A stretch of 64,000 nt of DNA from Drosophila miranda (lineage: Eukaryota > Arthropoda > Insecta > Diptera > Drosophilidae), in assembly GCF_003369915.1 (NCBI RefSeq), contig NC_046673.1, positions 10,896,001-10,960,000 of the forward strand, read 5' to 3'. A model generated the notes under the pieces. That model searched no databases. It was not told the DNA's origin and saw only the letters and a program-made list of their open reading frames with translations. The position numbers were made by a program, and so were the translations under genes. Below, piece after piece: positions 34,020-46,464 of the stretch. Within the stretch, counting starts at the first letter, position 1; every line of letters begins with the position of its first letter.

Positions 34020-36395
34020 CGATTTTTGGTGTTTGGTTTTTTTTTCGGCTTTTGGAAATCTGACAAAAGCCTCTACCCGTCTCGAAAGGTAAGCCGCTGA
34101 CGGCGTCCACCTTGCCCTGTCAAGCCACCTCCTTTGTTGTCCTTTTTGCGCTAAGCGCGTGAAATTTGTCATATCCTTATCGGCAAGCAGCGCACCGCTG
34201 CTGTCTCATCCTCATCCTCGGCATCCTGTCTGGTGGTTAGTTTGGCTACTCTCCCAAAAAGGGAGCACCAAAGGAGGCGTGAAATATCCACAGAATGTGC
34301 CACGTACTGGCAGGCAATCCTCTCAAGCGTTTTGGTCCCAGCGGAGGCGCGCTCTTGTGGTTTCCAAGCCGTGAAATCGATGCGTGTGCTCGTGTGCCGT
34401 TGAGTTGCGTTGCGAGCGAGTGCCAAGGATTTGCGACTTAGTTGCCACAACGAATGGGTCACCATTTGAAGGATATTCGTTGAAGGAGTCCCCAGGGGCA
34501 CATCAATGGATCTTTGGTTGGTTTCTCTAAAGTTTGAAGGTCCTTTAAAGATATTTCCTTACCGAATTGCTGATTTGATGGGGTCACCAATCGATGGGAT
34601 ATTCACCATTTAGTGTGGGGGTCACCATAAGAGTTGAAGGCATTACAAAGATCCAGCGATTGTTCTTTTGGAGGATCAACGTCCTGCTTTCTATCATTCG
34701 TATGGTCTGCTCTTTGATTTTTGTAAAAAAAAGTACCCTTTGGAGCTTTACAGACTTAATGTCCTTCCATAATGTCCGTGCCCTGGGGCGCAGGTCACTT
34801 CCGGGCAGCAGTCTGACAGGACCCCAGCTGAGGAGAGTCCTTCCACAGGCAATCAGTGCTGCTAGCCATTAGGAAGGGGAACAGGAGGAGCCAGCCAGTG
34901 ACTATCCCACAGTTTTGAGAGATCTGCTGTGGCAATTAATGCGCCACCTGATCGGCCTTGGGCAGCGCGTTACGTTTCCGCGCTCCAGTTATGCACCACT
35001 TGCCACACTTGCCACACACTTGTCTCCGCCCTTCGGTCTGGCTGGCTGGCTGGCCACGCCTCCTTCTCCACCGAAGGGCTGTGGGCACTGCCACTGTTAC
35101 AATTTTGTCGCTCTTTTTTGGCGGCAGTAATTAACATTGTTTTTCTTATGGCTGCTCCTGCATTTGCTTCTCTTTCTGGCACCCTCTTGCTCCTCTTTGT
35201 AGCACCTCTTCGGCCCTTACTTCGCAGGCCCCTACTCGCGGCAGTTTCTTCTTTGCATTCTTCTGTGGCTGCTCTTTTTGCATATGCGCATTGCGTTTAT
35301 TAATGTCATCAACGCCCCAGCTCCGACTCCAGTGGCAGCTCCCATTTCTGCCCCTCGATGCTACGGCTGTGCCACACTCTGGGGCACAGTTGAGTTGACA
35401 ACTCAATTGTTTGTGGTCGAGTCGACGCTGTGGACGCTGCTACGCTCATCATCAAAGCGACATCAATTAAAATGATTTCTGCGATCGGCAGGGCAGCAGA
35501 AAAAAGCAAAAAGGCTAATTAAACGCCTAACAGTAAGCCAAAGGCAGTGGCAGTGGCACTGGCATGGGGCACTGGCATGGGGCAGGGGCAGGGGCAGGGG
35601 CACAAAAAATTGGAGCTAATTTGATTAATATGCCACTGCGACGGGGAGTGTGGTTGGGGCGAAATGGCACTTGAATGGGGCTACTGTGGGCCTAATGATG
35701 GGAAGTGCGAACGCATTTTGGCTCCCAAGACGCGTAGCGTAATTGCGAAAGTAATTAGTGCAAAGCGTTCAATTGCGATACTCTCGCACTTGAAGGCCCC
35801 CCCCCCACCTCCCACTGGAAGGGGAGCCAGCCCCAGCAACTGTACATCGAATAATCGAAGGGGAGGAGGATTCCCACATTTAGACATCGCCTCATCACTC
35901 CATCCACTCTTCAGTGGCTACCGCAAACCATTAACCCATTCTTAATAACCCAACTCCTTGGAATAATACCCCTTCTCATAGCCCCTATCCATTAGAGATG
36001 CCTGTATTCAGAATAAGAATCGTAAGGGGATTCCCTAGCGGCAACGCTTCCCCATCTTTCGGGCAGCCTTCGGACGATGTTTGCACACCTGAAACGATCG
36101 AAAGGTTGTCAGTGGGCCAGTGATCTGTGAATGTGGACAGCGCGAGTAGGTCCCTAGATATTTCCCCATTATTCAAAATCTCACAGCTTCCATGAGGTTG
36201 TCCAATGAATGGTTGTGTTGCGAAATTTGTTCATTATCCTATGAACACGATCAACAATTGCTATCACAAAGGGTAAAATAATTTAGGAATAATGCTAGTC
36301 CCAGAAGCCTTTGTAGTGTCACAAGTCAAAGATCAAGTCACACAAAACATACAAATTACTGCAAATGCAATTACATATATTTCTATAAATTTACA

Positions 36396-36847
36396 ATGGA
36401 CCAAATCAACCCCAAACCCTTGTCATCGGGGTTGCCCTATATAATTGGCATTTTACATGGCAAGCCCCTCCAGCGTAAGTATATTAAAGGAAAAGTATAT
36501 GGGGAATCGGGAATTGACTTCTCCTCCTACTCGTAGGGGCCGCCGTGGATGATATGTGCCGTCAAATCGAAGCGTGTGCTCAGATGGATGAAGCCATGAT
36601 GGCCCTCATCCGTTCATTCGACACCCCCAAGGAGGCTGTGCAGTATGGGATAGAGTTGGGCGTGGATATGGGCCTTCTCGCCCAGTTGAATGGGATACTC
36701 CGCATTCCTATCAAGTTGGCTAAACGCAGTCCCGGGGACAAGCCCCCATGCAACATCGGGGTTGAGTACATAGATCTACGGAGCAGTGTCCAGCAACGCC
36801 ACGGATTAGGAGTCTCTGCTCAGCGACGAGAAGGGGGAGCCCTGTGA
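36396..36847 (+). CDS. Unrecognised gene, plus copy of an inverted pair (probably decaying)
   Basis: Exon 1 is 36396-36474 (26 codons plus one base) before GTAAGT. Exon 2 runs from 36537 (after CTACTCGTAG) to TGA 36845-36847, giving 129 aa. The N-terminal 110 residues match the minus copy at 39596-40169, with six differences over the 85 residues from VDDMCRQIEACAQMDEAMMA to DLRSSVQQR. Even the 62-bp intron is similar, so the pair arose by DNA duplication, not retroposition. After SVQQR the copies part. This copy lacks about 36 bases present in the other and reads on in a shifted frame to HGLGVSAQRREGGAL. In the frame of the minus copy, the remaining sequence has TAG stops near 36806 and 36856. 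It is either a truncated, still translated protein or a pseudogene. Family unknown. Confidence 0.6.
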
Positions 36848-39497
36848 CAGCATTTAGAAGCCTCTCATCCCCAGACCAAGAACTCCGACTGAACCGAATG
36901 AACAGACCTCTGACCCCCTAACAACATTCCATCGTAGCAGGTGGGCAAGCCCAGGGACCAGAGGAAGTTGACCAAGACCCGTGTTAGCGGCACTGCAGGA
37001 GGCGCTGGTGGGAAGTTCCCGCGATCCAAGCGTGCCAACCGATTCGAACACTATTTACCAAAAACACCCATGCTTGATTGTTGATTACACCATGATGGAA
37101 AATGCCTGAGTTTTGATTTCTTTAAACAGGCAGCCACCGTTAGATCCGTTCTTTCCACATATTGTAATTTTATACCCAACTTTATGCCTTAGACAATGTA
37201 TTGTAGCATATTGTACATACCCTCTGTATTTCAGATCCATTACTGATGCTTTATATCTGATTTGAATATCACAATCCAGTATCATTTCATACTTCTGAAT
37301 ATTCGTCCCTGATCTTTACTGCATCATTGATCTGCTTCCTGGTCTCTATGGTTTTTTTAAAGAATGAATTACACTTACAAGATTTAAACGCATTTAAATA
37401 TTATCTTTGGTGGGAGACCTCTAAAAGCGCTCACATTTGGTGGCTGCATCGCCCTGGTCGGAGTCCCAGGAAGATCCAGTCGACTCTTGCCACGCCCAAG
37501 CCCCTACGCAGATAAGCAGAAGAATCAGTGGGCCAGAGGGTGAGTAGTGGAAGAGGATACGGGGAGCAGAAGAATCAGGCAGCCAGGAAGAGACCAGAGT
37601 ATCAGAAGAGCTGAAGAGCAGAGTCCCAGAAGGGGCTGAAGGAGTGGGGGAAGAGGAGGAGGAGGAGACCTAACAGAGGAAAAGGCCGCACCATTTGCGG
37701 CTAATTTTGTAAATCATGATATCGTAATTAATTTTTGCAGCAGGCACCGCAGAAACAACAATGCAACAATGCGGGGCAGGCAACACCAACACAAAGTCTG
37801 GCAGAAAGAAAAGGGATCCGTTGCCTTCGTCTCCTCCTCCCACCATTCTCTCGTTTTAGCCAGAAATCCTCGGAGTCGAAGGCGAAGTCGAAATCTCTGC
37901 CTCCGCGTGGCACACACAGAGAAAGAGAAAAAACCAATTAATATTTGAGCAATGCTCCTGCGGCAACAATTAAAGTCAACGGCAATGGCAATGCAGCAAC
38001 AACAGAAACAACAGCCTGGAACGGCAACGGACAAGAAAAGATTTTTATTGAGATCTCAAAGATGCAAAGTGATTCGAATTTGATTGCACCGCGCGTGCGC
38101 TGTGGCAACGTTCCTCCATCTCCCCCTTGAGGGACTCGCTCCCTCTCTCTCTGTCTGTCTCTGTGGCATCTTCATTCCTGCCTCTCGGTTCTGCCCCGTT
38201 TGTCGGCCAGCAGAGGCGCAGTGGGGCGTCAGAGGTGTGAAAACCCTGCTGGGTCTTAATGCAAGCTAATAAGAAGCAGCACCGAATGGTGCACGGTGCA
38301 GGGTGAAGGGAGCAGGGCACAGGGAGCACGGTGCAGGCGGCACCCAGAAAGAGAACTCCGACAGTCGGATCGTTTGGCCCTTGATCGGTGGTTACATGCA
38401 ACCGAAATACAGGGACAAAGCGAGAATGAGAGTTGGGGGGATGTGGATGTGGCATGACCAATGTGATGGACACTCCGGGAGTGGGGAATGATTGGCAGTA
38501 ACCAATGATCGGCATGGAAGATCACTTCATTGGGAGAATAAGGAGAGAAAGCTCAAATCTGGTCTGCAAGAACGCAAGAACGGAACGGTAGTGAGAGGTG
38601 AAACAATAAATAGTCAGCGGATAAGAACATCAGAGCTGATCTGCATTTGAATCATAACCTAAAGAAGTATCATCTACAACATCCGAAAGAACTTGTTAGA
38701 ATGACATGCAATCGAATATTATTATTAGATCGTAGCAAAAACGTATCACACCTCCCACCCCACCAACCGATGGGCACTGCCGCATGACGGACGGCGCGTT
38801 TATCCGAACCGGTCTTGTACATGCAGGAAAGATAGGTAGATGCTAGACTAATTAATATTTATGGAAAATGAGAGCTAAACTGACTAAGAGAACTAAACAT
38901 GCACTCATTTATGTATTAACAATTTATGAGAAGATGGAAATCAGTAGCAGATAGTAGAGTACACGAAGGAACAAAGTTACTATAAAGTTAAGAGTGGATC
39001 TAATAGGAATAATGAAGTTTATGCGGCTCAACAAGCCAGGGCCATTCACGTCACCCCTGATCATGTTGTGTATCGAAATCATACGAATCTTTTTTTCCAC
39101 GTTCCACGTTTTCCAAGGAACTTGTTAAACTTCAACAAACAAAATACCCATAAAAAGTAGGCAGAAATCTTAAGAAGGCCTAAATCAGCGTAAAGAACTC
39201 AACTGCATAATAAGAAATTAGAGAAAGTTTATCAGGAAACATCACTGTAGAGAAAGACTAGCTTCGAGAGTAGTAAATTTTTAGCAAGAATTCACAGTGC
39301 AAAATCAGACACGAATATTCAAAAGTAAAAATTGACTGTGAAATTGACAAAAATAAAGCTAATACCTTTTATTCAAATCATATGTAAAGAAAGATGCCAT
39401 TTCGTTGCAGGAAAGGAGGAATCATCTGTAGAGGAAAAATCAGATATTGAACAGATTGTTTTTTGGGGTTAATTTGGCATTGGTTATGACTAGGCTC
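36848..39497. other. Spacer between the two inverted gene copies
   Basis: The first 200 bp (36848-37080) still align with sequence downstream of the minus copy, including TCCATCGTAG and a block of the type K-x-T-K-T-R...GGAGGK, ending at TGA near 37079-37083. The rest is single-copy as far as I can see: GA-rich 37500-37690, a GGTGCA/AGGGAGCA stretch near 38285-38340, and AT-rich to 39480. No further gene seen. Confidence 0.5.
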
Positions 39498-39579
39498 CTA
39501 GATTTGACGCATATCCTTGCCACCGGCGCCTCCTGTAGTGATCTTAGCCCGGGTCTTGGTCATCTTCCGCTGGCCAATG
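39498..39579 (-). other. Candidate third exon of the minus copy
   Basis: After the acceptor-like TTCCATCGTAG, one frame reads IGQRKMTKTRAKITTGGAGG, then KDMRQI and TAG (39500-39498). The plus copy keeps the same block as GKPRDQRKLTKTRVSGTAGG, then K and a longer tail. Conservation of KxTKTR and GGAGGK in both copies suggests coding use, but the frame does not match a simple phase-0 join from GTGCTCC, so the exon link is unresolved. Confidence 0.3.
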
Positions 39580-39595
39580 CTACGATGGAAGGCTG

Positions 39596-40169
39596 TTAGT
39601 GGTTAGTGGTTCCAGGCAGTCGCTTCATTGCCGATCGGAGCACTTGGCCTGGGATGAGAGGCTCTTCAATGCTGTAACAGGACTCCCCCCTCTCGTCGCT
39701 GAACAGCGGCTCCTTATCCGCGGCGTTGCACAGAGACTCCTCGTTGTTGCACGGAAGCTCCCGCTGCTGAACACTGCTCCGAAGATCCACGTACTCAACC
39801 TCCACGTTGCATGGGGGCTCGTCCCCGGGACTGCGCTTGGCCAACTTGATAGGAATGCGGAGTATCCCATTCGACTGGGCGAGAAGGCCCATATCCATGC
39901 CCAACTCTATCCCATACTGCACAGCCTCCTTGGGGGTGTCGAATGAACGGATGAGGGCCATCATGGCTTCATCCATCTGAGCACACGCTTCGATTTGACG
40001 GCACATATCATCCACGGCGGCGCCTACGAGTAAGAGGAGAAGTCAATTCCCGATTCCCCATATACTATTGGTATTGGTATGCATGTCCTTTAAAATACTT
40101 ACTCTGGAGGGGCTTGCCATGTAAAATGGCAATTATATAAGGCAGCACCGATGCCAAGGGGTTGTCCAT
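39596..40169 (-). CDS. Unrecognised gene, intact minus copy of an inverted pair
   Basis: Exon 1 is 40169-40103 (22 codons plus one base, ending at GTAAGT). Exon 2 runs from 40023 (after TTACTCGTAG) to TAA 39598-39596, giving 164 aa. The N-terminal 85 residues look like three helices and a hairpin: LPYIIAILHGKPLQ, AAVDDMCRQIEACAQMDEAM, PKEAVQYGIELGMDMGLLAQ, then NGILRIPIKLAKRSPGD. This order is reminiscent of a winged-helix fold, which is inference only. The C-terminal half is acidic and polar (NNEESLCNAADKEPLFSDER) and ends RSAMKRLPGTTNH. A further block downstream (39579-39498) could be a third exon after TCCATCGTAG. It would use a weak donor at GTGCTCC, leaving a 64-nt intron with CTAAC branch sites. 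I know no homologue. The gene lies tail-to-tail with its copy, 2.7 kb away. Confidence 0.7.
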
Positions 40170-43100
40170 TGCAAATTTGTAAAAAATATAATTATGCGTT
40201 TTTCTAGTTTTGTTATGTTGCGATATTGATACTGAATGAAATTACAAAGTGTTCTGAGACCGTATATTCCATTCCATTGACATTCAATCTGAAGTTGTAC
40301 TCCCCCGAAAGCACACTCTCCCTCGAATCCCTGACACCTTATAGAGAGGGAATGATCCAACAGATTGCGCTGATTACGATACATTAAATCAATGATGCAG
40401 AGCCCCTTCTCCGTCTCCGACCTCGACTCGTCCCATGGCCATTCAGGCAATGTCCAGCCCATTTCAACCACACAACTTAACCTCCTTCCAACCACACAAA
40501 TCGGTCAACTAAAACAGCCCCTTCTTCAGCTCCTTTCCCTGTTCCTTGTCCCTGGCTCTGGTATTGATATGGCAAATAAACCACTGAGTGGCAAAAGGCG
40601 ACAGGGGGGAAGTCGACCCGTGAGGGGGACACAGCACAGAGACGTGTGGCACAGAAGCAGAGGAAGGCAAAGGCAAAGGCAAAGGAAAAGGAAATAAGAA
40701 TCAAATCAAGCGACAAATAAATGTAACAAAATGTGGCAACAACAACAAAGCAGCGGGGCAGTGGTGGCAGTAGCACAGGCAGAAGGACATCCAAGGAGGC
40801 GGCCGCAAAAGGCGACCTCAAAACGGCTGCCTAAAAACTCAATTACATAACAATCTGTTCACATTTTTTCACACACCATCAACTTTAAATGAGCTAGAGG
40901 CTGCCGGCTCCTGCCTCCTGCCTCATTTCGGGGGCAAGGGATGCTTCTGCTTCTGCTGCTGCATGGCAATGCCAAAACGGTGGGCGGTGGGCCAAAAGCC
41001 ACTCGAAATGAAATTACGAGCCCACACTACGAGGCAACAACAACAACAAGAACGACTAGAAAGAACTAATATCCTCGAGGGTCGAAGGTTGAGATACCCT
41101 TACAGATTCTTTTGTATGATTTTTGGATTTTGGATACAATTTGATTTGAGCTAGGACAAATTTGTGATATTGCTTACTGCAGAGGCACACGTGCCTCGAC
41201 ATCAAGATACTCACTGGAGGAAACTCTCACTGGGAGAGAGCGACTTTATGAGTACCGAGTATAAAACCCATGAAAAACCGAAAATGTAGCTTGATTCAGA
41301 AAAATAATGAATATTTTCTCTCAGACAAAGTTTATGAATGGATTATATACTTACATGAAAGACACTAAATCATTCCAATTTAAGCCAATCCAAAGCCACG
41401 AAGAGTACTACTGCTAATTTGTAGCAGGAATTATAAGCATATCATTCACAGCATTGTTGCATTCTTTTTCACGATATGTTTTATAAAAAAGTAACCCACA
41501 ATAAACAAAATACAGCTGATGTTTTATAAGCTCCCAGGGATTCCAAAAGTTATTTTCAGTGAATGAAACACAAGAAATGAGTCGGAATTCTGCAATAATC
41601 ACCAAACTAGTTACAGCTTTAGCAGAAATCAATGAAAAAGTGATCGCATAGAAATAAGAGCATATGATCCTAATAGCGGAGTTGCAGATGAAAGTCCCCA
41701 TACCCGTCTTCAAGAGTATATAATACATGTCGCCACGAATGTACGAGTATGCTGCAAAGTTGAGGGTTGGCCAAGAGTAGAGTCTAGCCCAAGGACGAGA
41801 CGGAGGAGGATGTCTAAGGGGGAGGGAGGTGGGCAGACAGGGCCATAACAACCGGGGGACACAAATTACAATGTAATTTATTTGCCGCCGGAGCGCACAA
41901 ACAGCGTGGAAGGGAGGCAGGGGACCGGGACCGGGACCTGCCCAGAAGTTGGCGCTAGGGAAAATCAATCGCGACAGCACCCAAAAGAGCAAGGACCAAG
42001 GAGCATCCGGTAGAGCCCCGAGAGAAGAATGTATTATATATTTTTTGGGGGTTGACAGGCGACAAACGACAGACAGACGGACAGACCAGAGACGAGCATC
42101 AAACTAGCCAATGAATGTCAATCGTTGTTGTCGTTGATGGCTTTGATGTCCTCATCGTCGTCGTCTTTGTCGTTGAAGGAATGTGCCAAAATTCCCTTCA
42201 GAAAATCCCCGCATAAGATGGCAGCCATCAAAGTGATGGGCAGCACTGAGAGTGTTGGACAATGCCATCATAGCGCAATGTTTAATAGAAGCATATAGGT
42301 GTATGCTTATGTTTTCTATGTATAAAGAATATATCTCATAAAGAGGTCATTAGCAGTACGGAAAGTCTTAGAATTATAGAAAATTATGTTGCCCCTCCCC
42401 CCACTTAATGGTCTAAGTGGAGTGCTGTAAAATACTCATAGTAAGGACATTTTTAGTCTTTAAAATGGTTTGCATAATGAGGATAGATGCAGTGAACAAA
42501 TTTATGTATTGGCGGATCAGTTTTTTCATTCTTATTCTTAAGTCCAGTGGAAAGTCCAACCCCATTAAGAGAATGTATGTGAAGTTCAATAGAAACAGCA
42601 CAATCGAATGAGGAATAAGTGTTGGATAGCAAAGAAGGTATTCAATTTTTTGTGGGATTTTGCTACGAGTACTACTTTTTCTGAAGGTTTTAGTAATGCT
42701 CCCGGTATCCAGGATATTTCCAAATTCGATTCGATCTCCATGGAGCATTTAGTTTAGTTGTTTTGTCATTTGTCAAGATTGTTCCCCCATTGTCTGTCTG
42801 TCTGTCTGTCAGTATGTGGGGGCGTGCGTGTGTGCCAAGTCATTGCAATTTTATGAGCCTAATGACGAATCCACCCATCCTCCCACATTGAAGCCGCATG
42901 GATGGAGCGGTGGAGATGGGGACTTCGATTGGAGGACGTTTCGGGTATTGTTTTTCATTATGTCTACGCTCTCTTTCTGAATGTCAAAATGGATTTTCGA
43001 ACATGTCTGCTAACGATGTTGTTTTTCTTTGATTTTTCCCCTCCACTCCGCTGGTGGGTGGGGGCACAGCCACATCTCTCACGTATAGTTCTGTGTTGTT

Positions 43101-46100
43101 TTCTTGTTGCTGGTTCGCATTCGCAATTATTCATAATTCGTGGGCTCATAAAAATAAATGCGCTGCTTAGCGTAATTGCCATAATTTCGTGTGACTTGGC
43201 TTTGTGTGGTGTGCCATCCACTGGAGCAGGGGCAGCAACAGCAGCAGCAGTGGCAGTAGTGGCAGTGGTAGGGGCAGCCGCTATGTGAATAAGCGGTTGC
43301 AAAAGGATGGGGGAAACCACAGGGTTGTTGCCCATTCAGTGCAGGGGTTGCCACGCTTCGACTTTGGCTTGAATTGCAAACCGAGAGATTTTTTATTGTC
43401 GAAGACACCCAAAAAAGTGGGCGTTTCTATTAGCGACACACATGTGTGCTGTTGTGCCTCCTGGTCGCGCTGCATCTGTTGATCACTCGCTTAAATTTCA
43501 GTGGTTCGTGCCACAGAATCAGGATGGCCAGGATGCAAGCGGTGGGCGTGTCGCTGTCGCTGTCGCCCGGCTATGTTTTTGATGCCCACAATATGATATG
43601 CGGTTGACATCCTTGGGTTATGGTCTATCTGTCCCAATGAGGGCCAATTAACACGCTCATTAATTGGTCCAATCGTAAATCGAGACCACAACTGGCCACA
43701 TTTTGAGGAATGGGAATGGGGGGAATAATTATCTTAGTTTTTGTTATCCCCTAATAGGATAATGAGACAGAAAAGTATTCAACGTGCGCTTTGAACCAAT
43801 AGATAGAAAGATGGAAAATTAAAGATTTAAGGAAAACTGACGATAGGGAAATCATAGCTTTTACCAACGATAGATCGAAAGATGCAAAATCTAAGAAGAA
43901 CTTATGATTCCAGCCTTTCAAAAGTTGTTCCTGAAAATTCAATATTCAATCTGTGCGATACAGGACCGACATCAGTGCCCCCTCCCCCACCCTGTTTTGC
44001 CATTCCCTCATTTATCATTAGTTATTTTCAAATACCATAAAACAGTTCTGCAATTTCCTGCCTGTCATTCCCTAAGTTTTCATATCCGTCCGCAATAATG
44101 CTACATCCCCCATCACCCACGCACATCCCGCATCGCTGCCCCTCTGGCATTTGATGGACAAATCAAAGAGACATTTTGAGCGTAAAATTCCCACACAAAG
44201 CATCCTACATTCCACATCCAATCCAAATTTGCCTGCTTGCAGCGAAAATTTCCCAGCTTGGCGTTTGGCCGATTTCCCATTATTTCGTCATGGAATTTCC
44301 CTGTATTCGTGTTGTGCTTTGGTTTCGTTTTTTTAGATACTTATGAGTTTTAACGTATATTTTAGTTGAAAACATAATTTTTTTTTAGGAATTTCCCATA
44401 ATACGATTTTTCAGATGAGATTAATCAACAGATTCTAAGAGATTATGAAGTGAGTGAAAGATGTAGTACAGGATGTGGTGATATACAAGTGAAAATTCAC
44501 TCTTTTTTCCAGCTATTTTTTGGGAGCGTGAAGTGACCGAGAAAGGTAGATGTTTGATTTTAACATTAATATGTAATAAATATAATACATATACATATAG
44601 TGACATCATTTTTATTAAAGCTCATCATGATCGTGTTGGGGGTAAACATTTTTCAATAGTCCATGCAAAATTTCCTGAAACAGATAAACCTGTCCATTCG
44701 TAAATACAGTAGGAGAAAATGATTAAATATCCCATGATATGGCTATAGATCTTTTTTTAATGAGCTGGCTGATGACTGTAATCATTTTCATTTCCAGTTA
44801 AGTTTTTCAAAAAGTTTATAGAGGACTTTGAAAAATAAGAATTAAAAAAAAAATTTATAAATATGTAAGAGAGCTTAGACTCTTCAAAAACTTCCATGAT
44901 TTCGATTGGTTTTCAAGCTTTATAATCATCTACCGAAAATCTGGAGCAATTTCACTTCAATTCCTACACCCTACATGTTAAAAATCTTTTGAAATATCAC
45001 TTAAAGAGATGTTGGTGGAGAAAGTATGCAGCATTACAATGATCTGGGAACTAACTTTTAACTCTTGAATGGAAATCTTTTTAAAATATCCCTCAAAATT
45101 ATATACATTGGGATAACGTCAAATTACCCTAATTTTTAGTACCGAATTAGATCATCTCCACTCGATTAAGTATATTACGATTCTGAAGAGAGTAAGAGAC
45201 ACTACCCTCCAAGGTCTAATATAATGGTTTGGAGATATATATATTCATGTACATACATATGTGTATATTCTTATAGGGTTCCTTATTCATCTCCACTTGG
45301 GCAATGATCGTTCTTAAATATCTTTATAAGATATGAAGGCTACTGGGATCGAGAAGATCGGCGGAGAGTAGTGATTGGGATAGTACGGAGATCAGTTTGT
45401 AAGTTGTTCGTTATATAACACAATATTTACAAATTACAGTGGGGATCATCATTATATATGTATGATCAATTACGGATATCCAGATATACAGGAAGATCCA
45501 GTCAAGGAAGATGCTGATTAGAAAGCGAGAGTACTAGTTTCTACGATCAAAGATCTAATGGCATATTCAAAAAGTTTGGAATAATAAGTATCCTAGACTC
45601 TTGAATAAGTTCTGCAGTAATCTAAACGTGTTTCTTTCCTTATATTAATCTTCTTAAATTGTACCTTAAACAGAATCTCTGTAATGTGTTGTGTATTTTT
45701 CGAGATTTCTTTTAAAGGATCTCTGACTCAACTTCGATGTCCTCTTTGCGGAGTTCATCATCTGCGAGTATTGACAATCTGCCAGTTCCGCTTCAGTTGC
45801 CATCATCTCTTCACTCGAACAGATTCTGATTAGATGCACCTCAAGCATAACTTCAAAAATATTCCCCAATTCCCCGCAGTTCTGAGTGTTTTTCTCTCTG
45901 ATTCTTTTTTTCAGCTCTCATCTATGGCCCCTCTTTTCCCCATTCTCTTCCCATTTCCCGATCCCATTTCCGGTTGGTTTTCTAAAAAAGTTTTCCCGCT
46001 ACCTGGAGGCAAGAAAAAAAGAGAAGTGAAAACTTTTGCTGGCACAAAAAATAATTAAAATTCATTCGTTTGATTTGCAAAAGAATGTGGCAGGGGCACG

Positions 46101-46176
46101 GGGATTGGGGCCGGGGCTGTATGCGCGAAGGACATGGAGCTTTCGCCACCACCGTACCCTTGGTGGGGCAACGGTG

Positions 46177-46464
46177 GCGGCCATTTTGTTAAGGGGGTTT
46201 CTGGGGGAGCAAACTTTTGCAACAAACTGTAACAGAATTAATTAAGTTTCGGTACGCATGGAAATTTTATTAACAAAGTGGCAGGGGGCAGAATGGTGGG
46301 GTAAGGAATGAGGCGTTGGCTACCACAGGTGTGAGGGGGATGTGTATGTGGCAGGTCGATGGGTGGCTGGCTGTCGTTTTTCGCCCACTGGCGCTGTATG
46401 TCATTAATAAAATGAACACCAATACATGCAGACTGACAGAGAGAGAGAGAGAGAGAGAGAGAGA
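46177..46464. promoter_or_regulatory. Candidate Polycomb/GAGA-type element upstream of unc-4
   Basis: GGCGGCCATTTTG at 46177-46188 contains the Pho/YY1 core GCCAT in a good context. It lies about 250 bp from a (GA)n run (46439-46464) that can bind GAGA factor. The combination is typical of Polycomb response elements at homeobox genes, but these motifs are short and the call is tentative. Confidence 0.2.
46439..46464 (+). repeat. (GA)n tract
   Basis: About 13 GA units, followed by further GAGA-rich sequence to about 46560. Confidence 0.85.

Larger units (their letters stand above)
27701..36395. other. Intergenic DNA between Socs16D and the unrecognised gene pair
   Basis: About 8.7 kb with no supported exon. 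It holds a two-unit repeat (27961-28020), a 139-bp segment with 9-bp inverted ends (28744-28882), a CCAGTG array (30347-30403), a CCCTA array (31593-31617), a CCCGAGACA minisatellite (32051-32087), a TTCGAGGA minisatellite (32881-32934) and a TTTCGGGG array (33993-34019). Many short frames are shadows of simple sequence. Distal enhancers for unc-4 could lie here. Confidence 0.55.

Noticed and set aside
41414..41992. 192-codon minus-strand open frame with hydrophobic stretches
   Set aside because: No family signature, mixed low-complexity start and AT-rich end, no promoter or poly(A) support. It is compatible with chance in a window of this size, though a conservation test would settle it.
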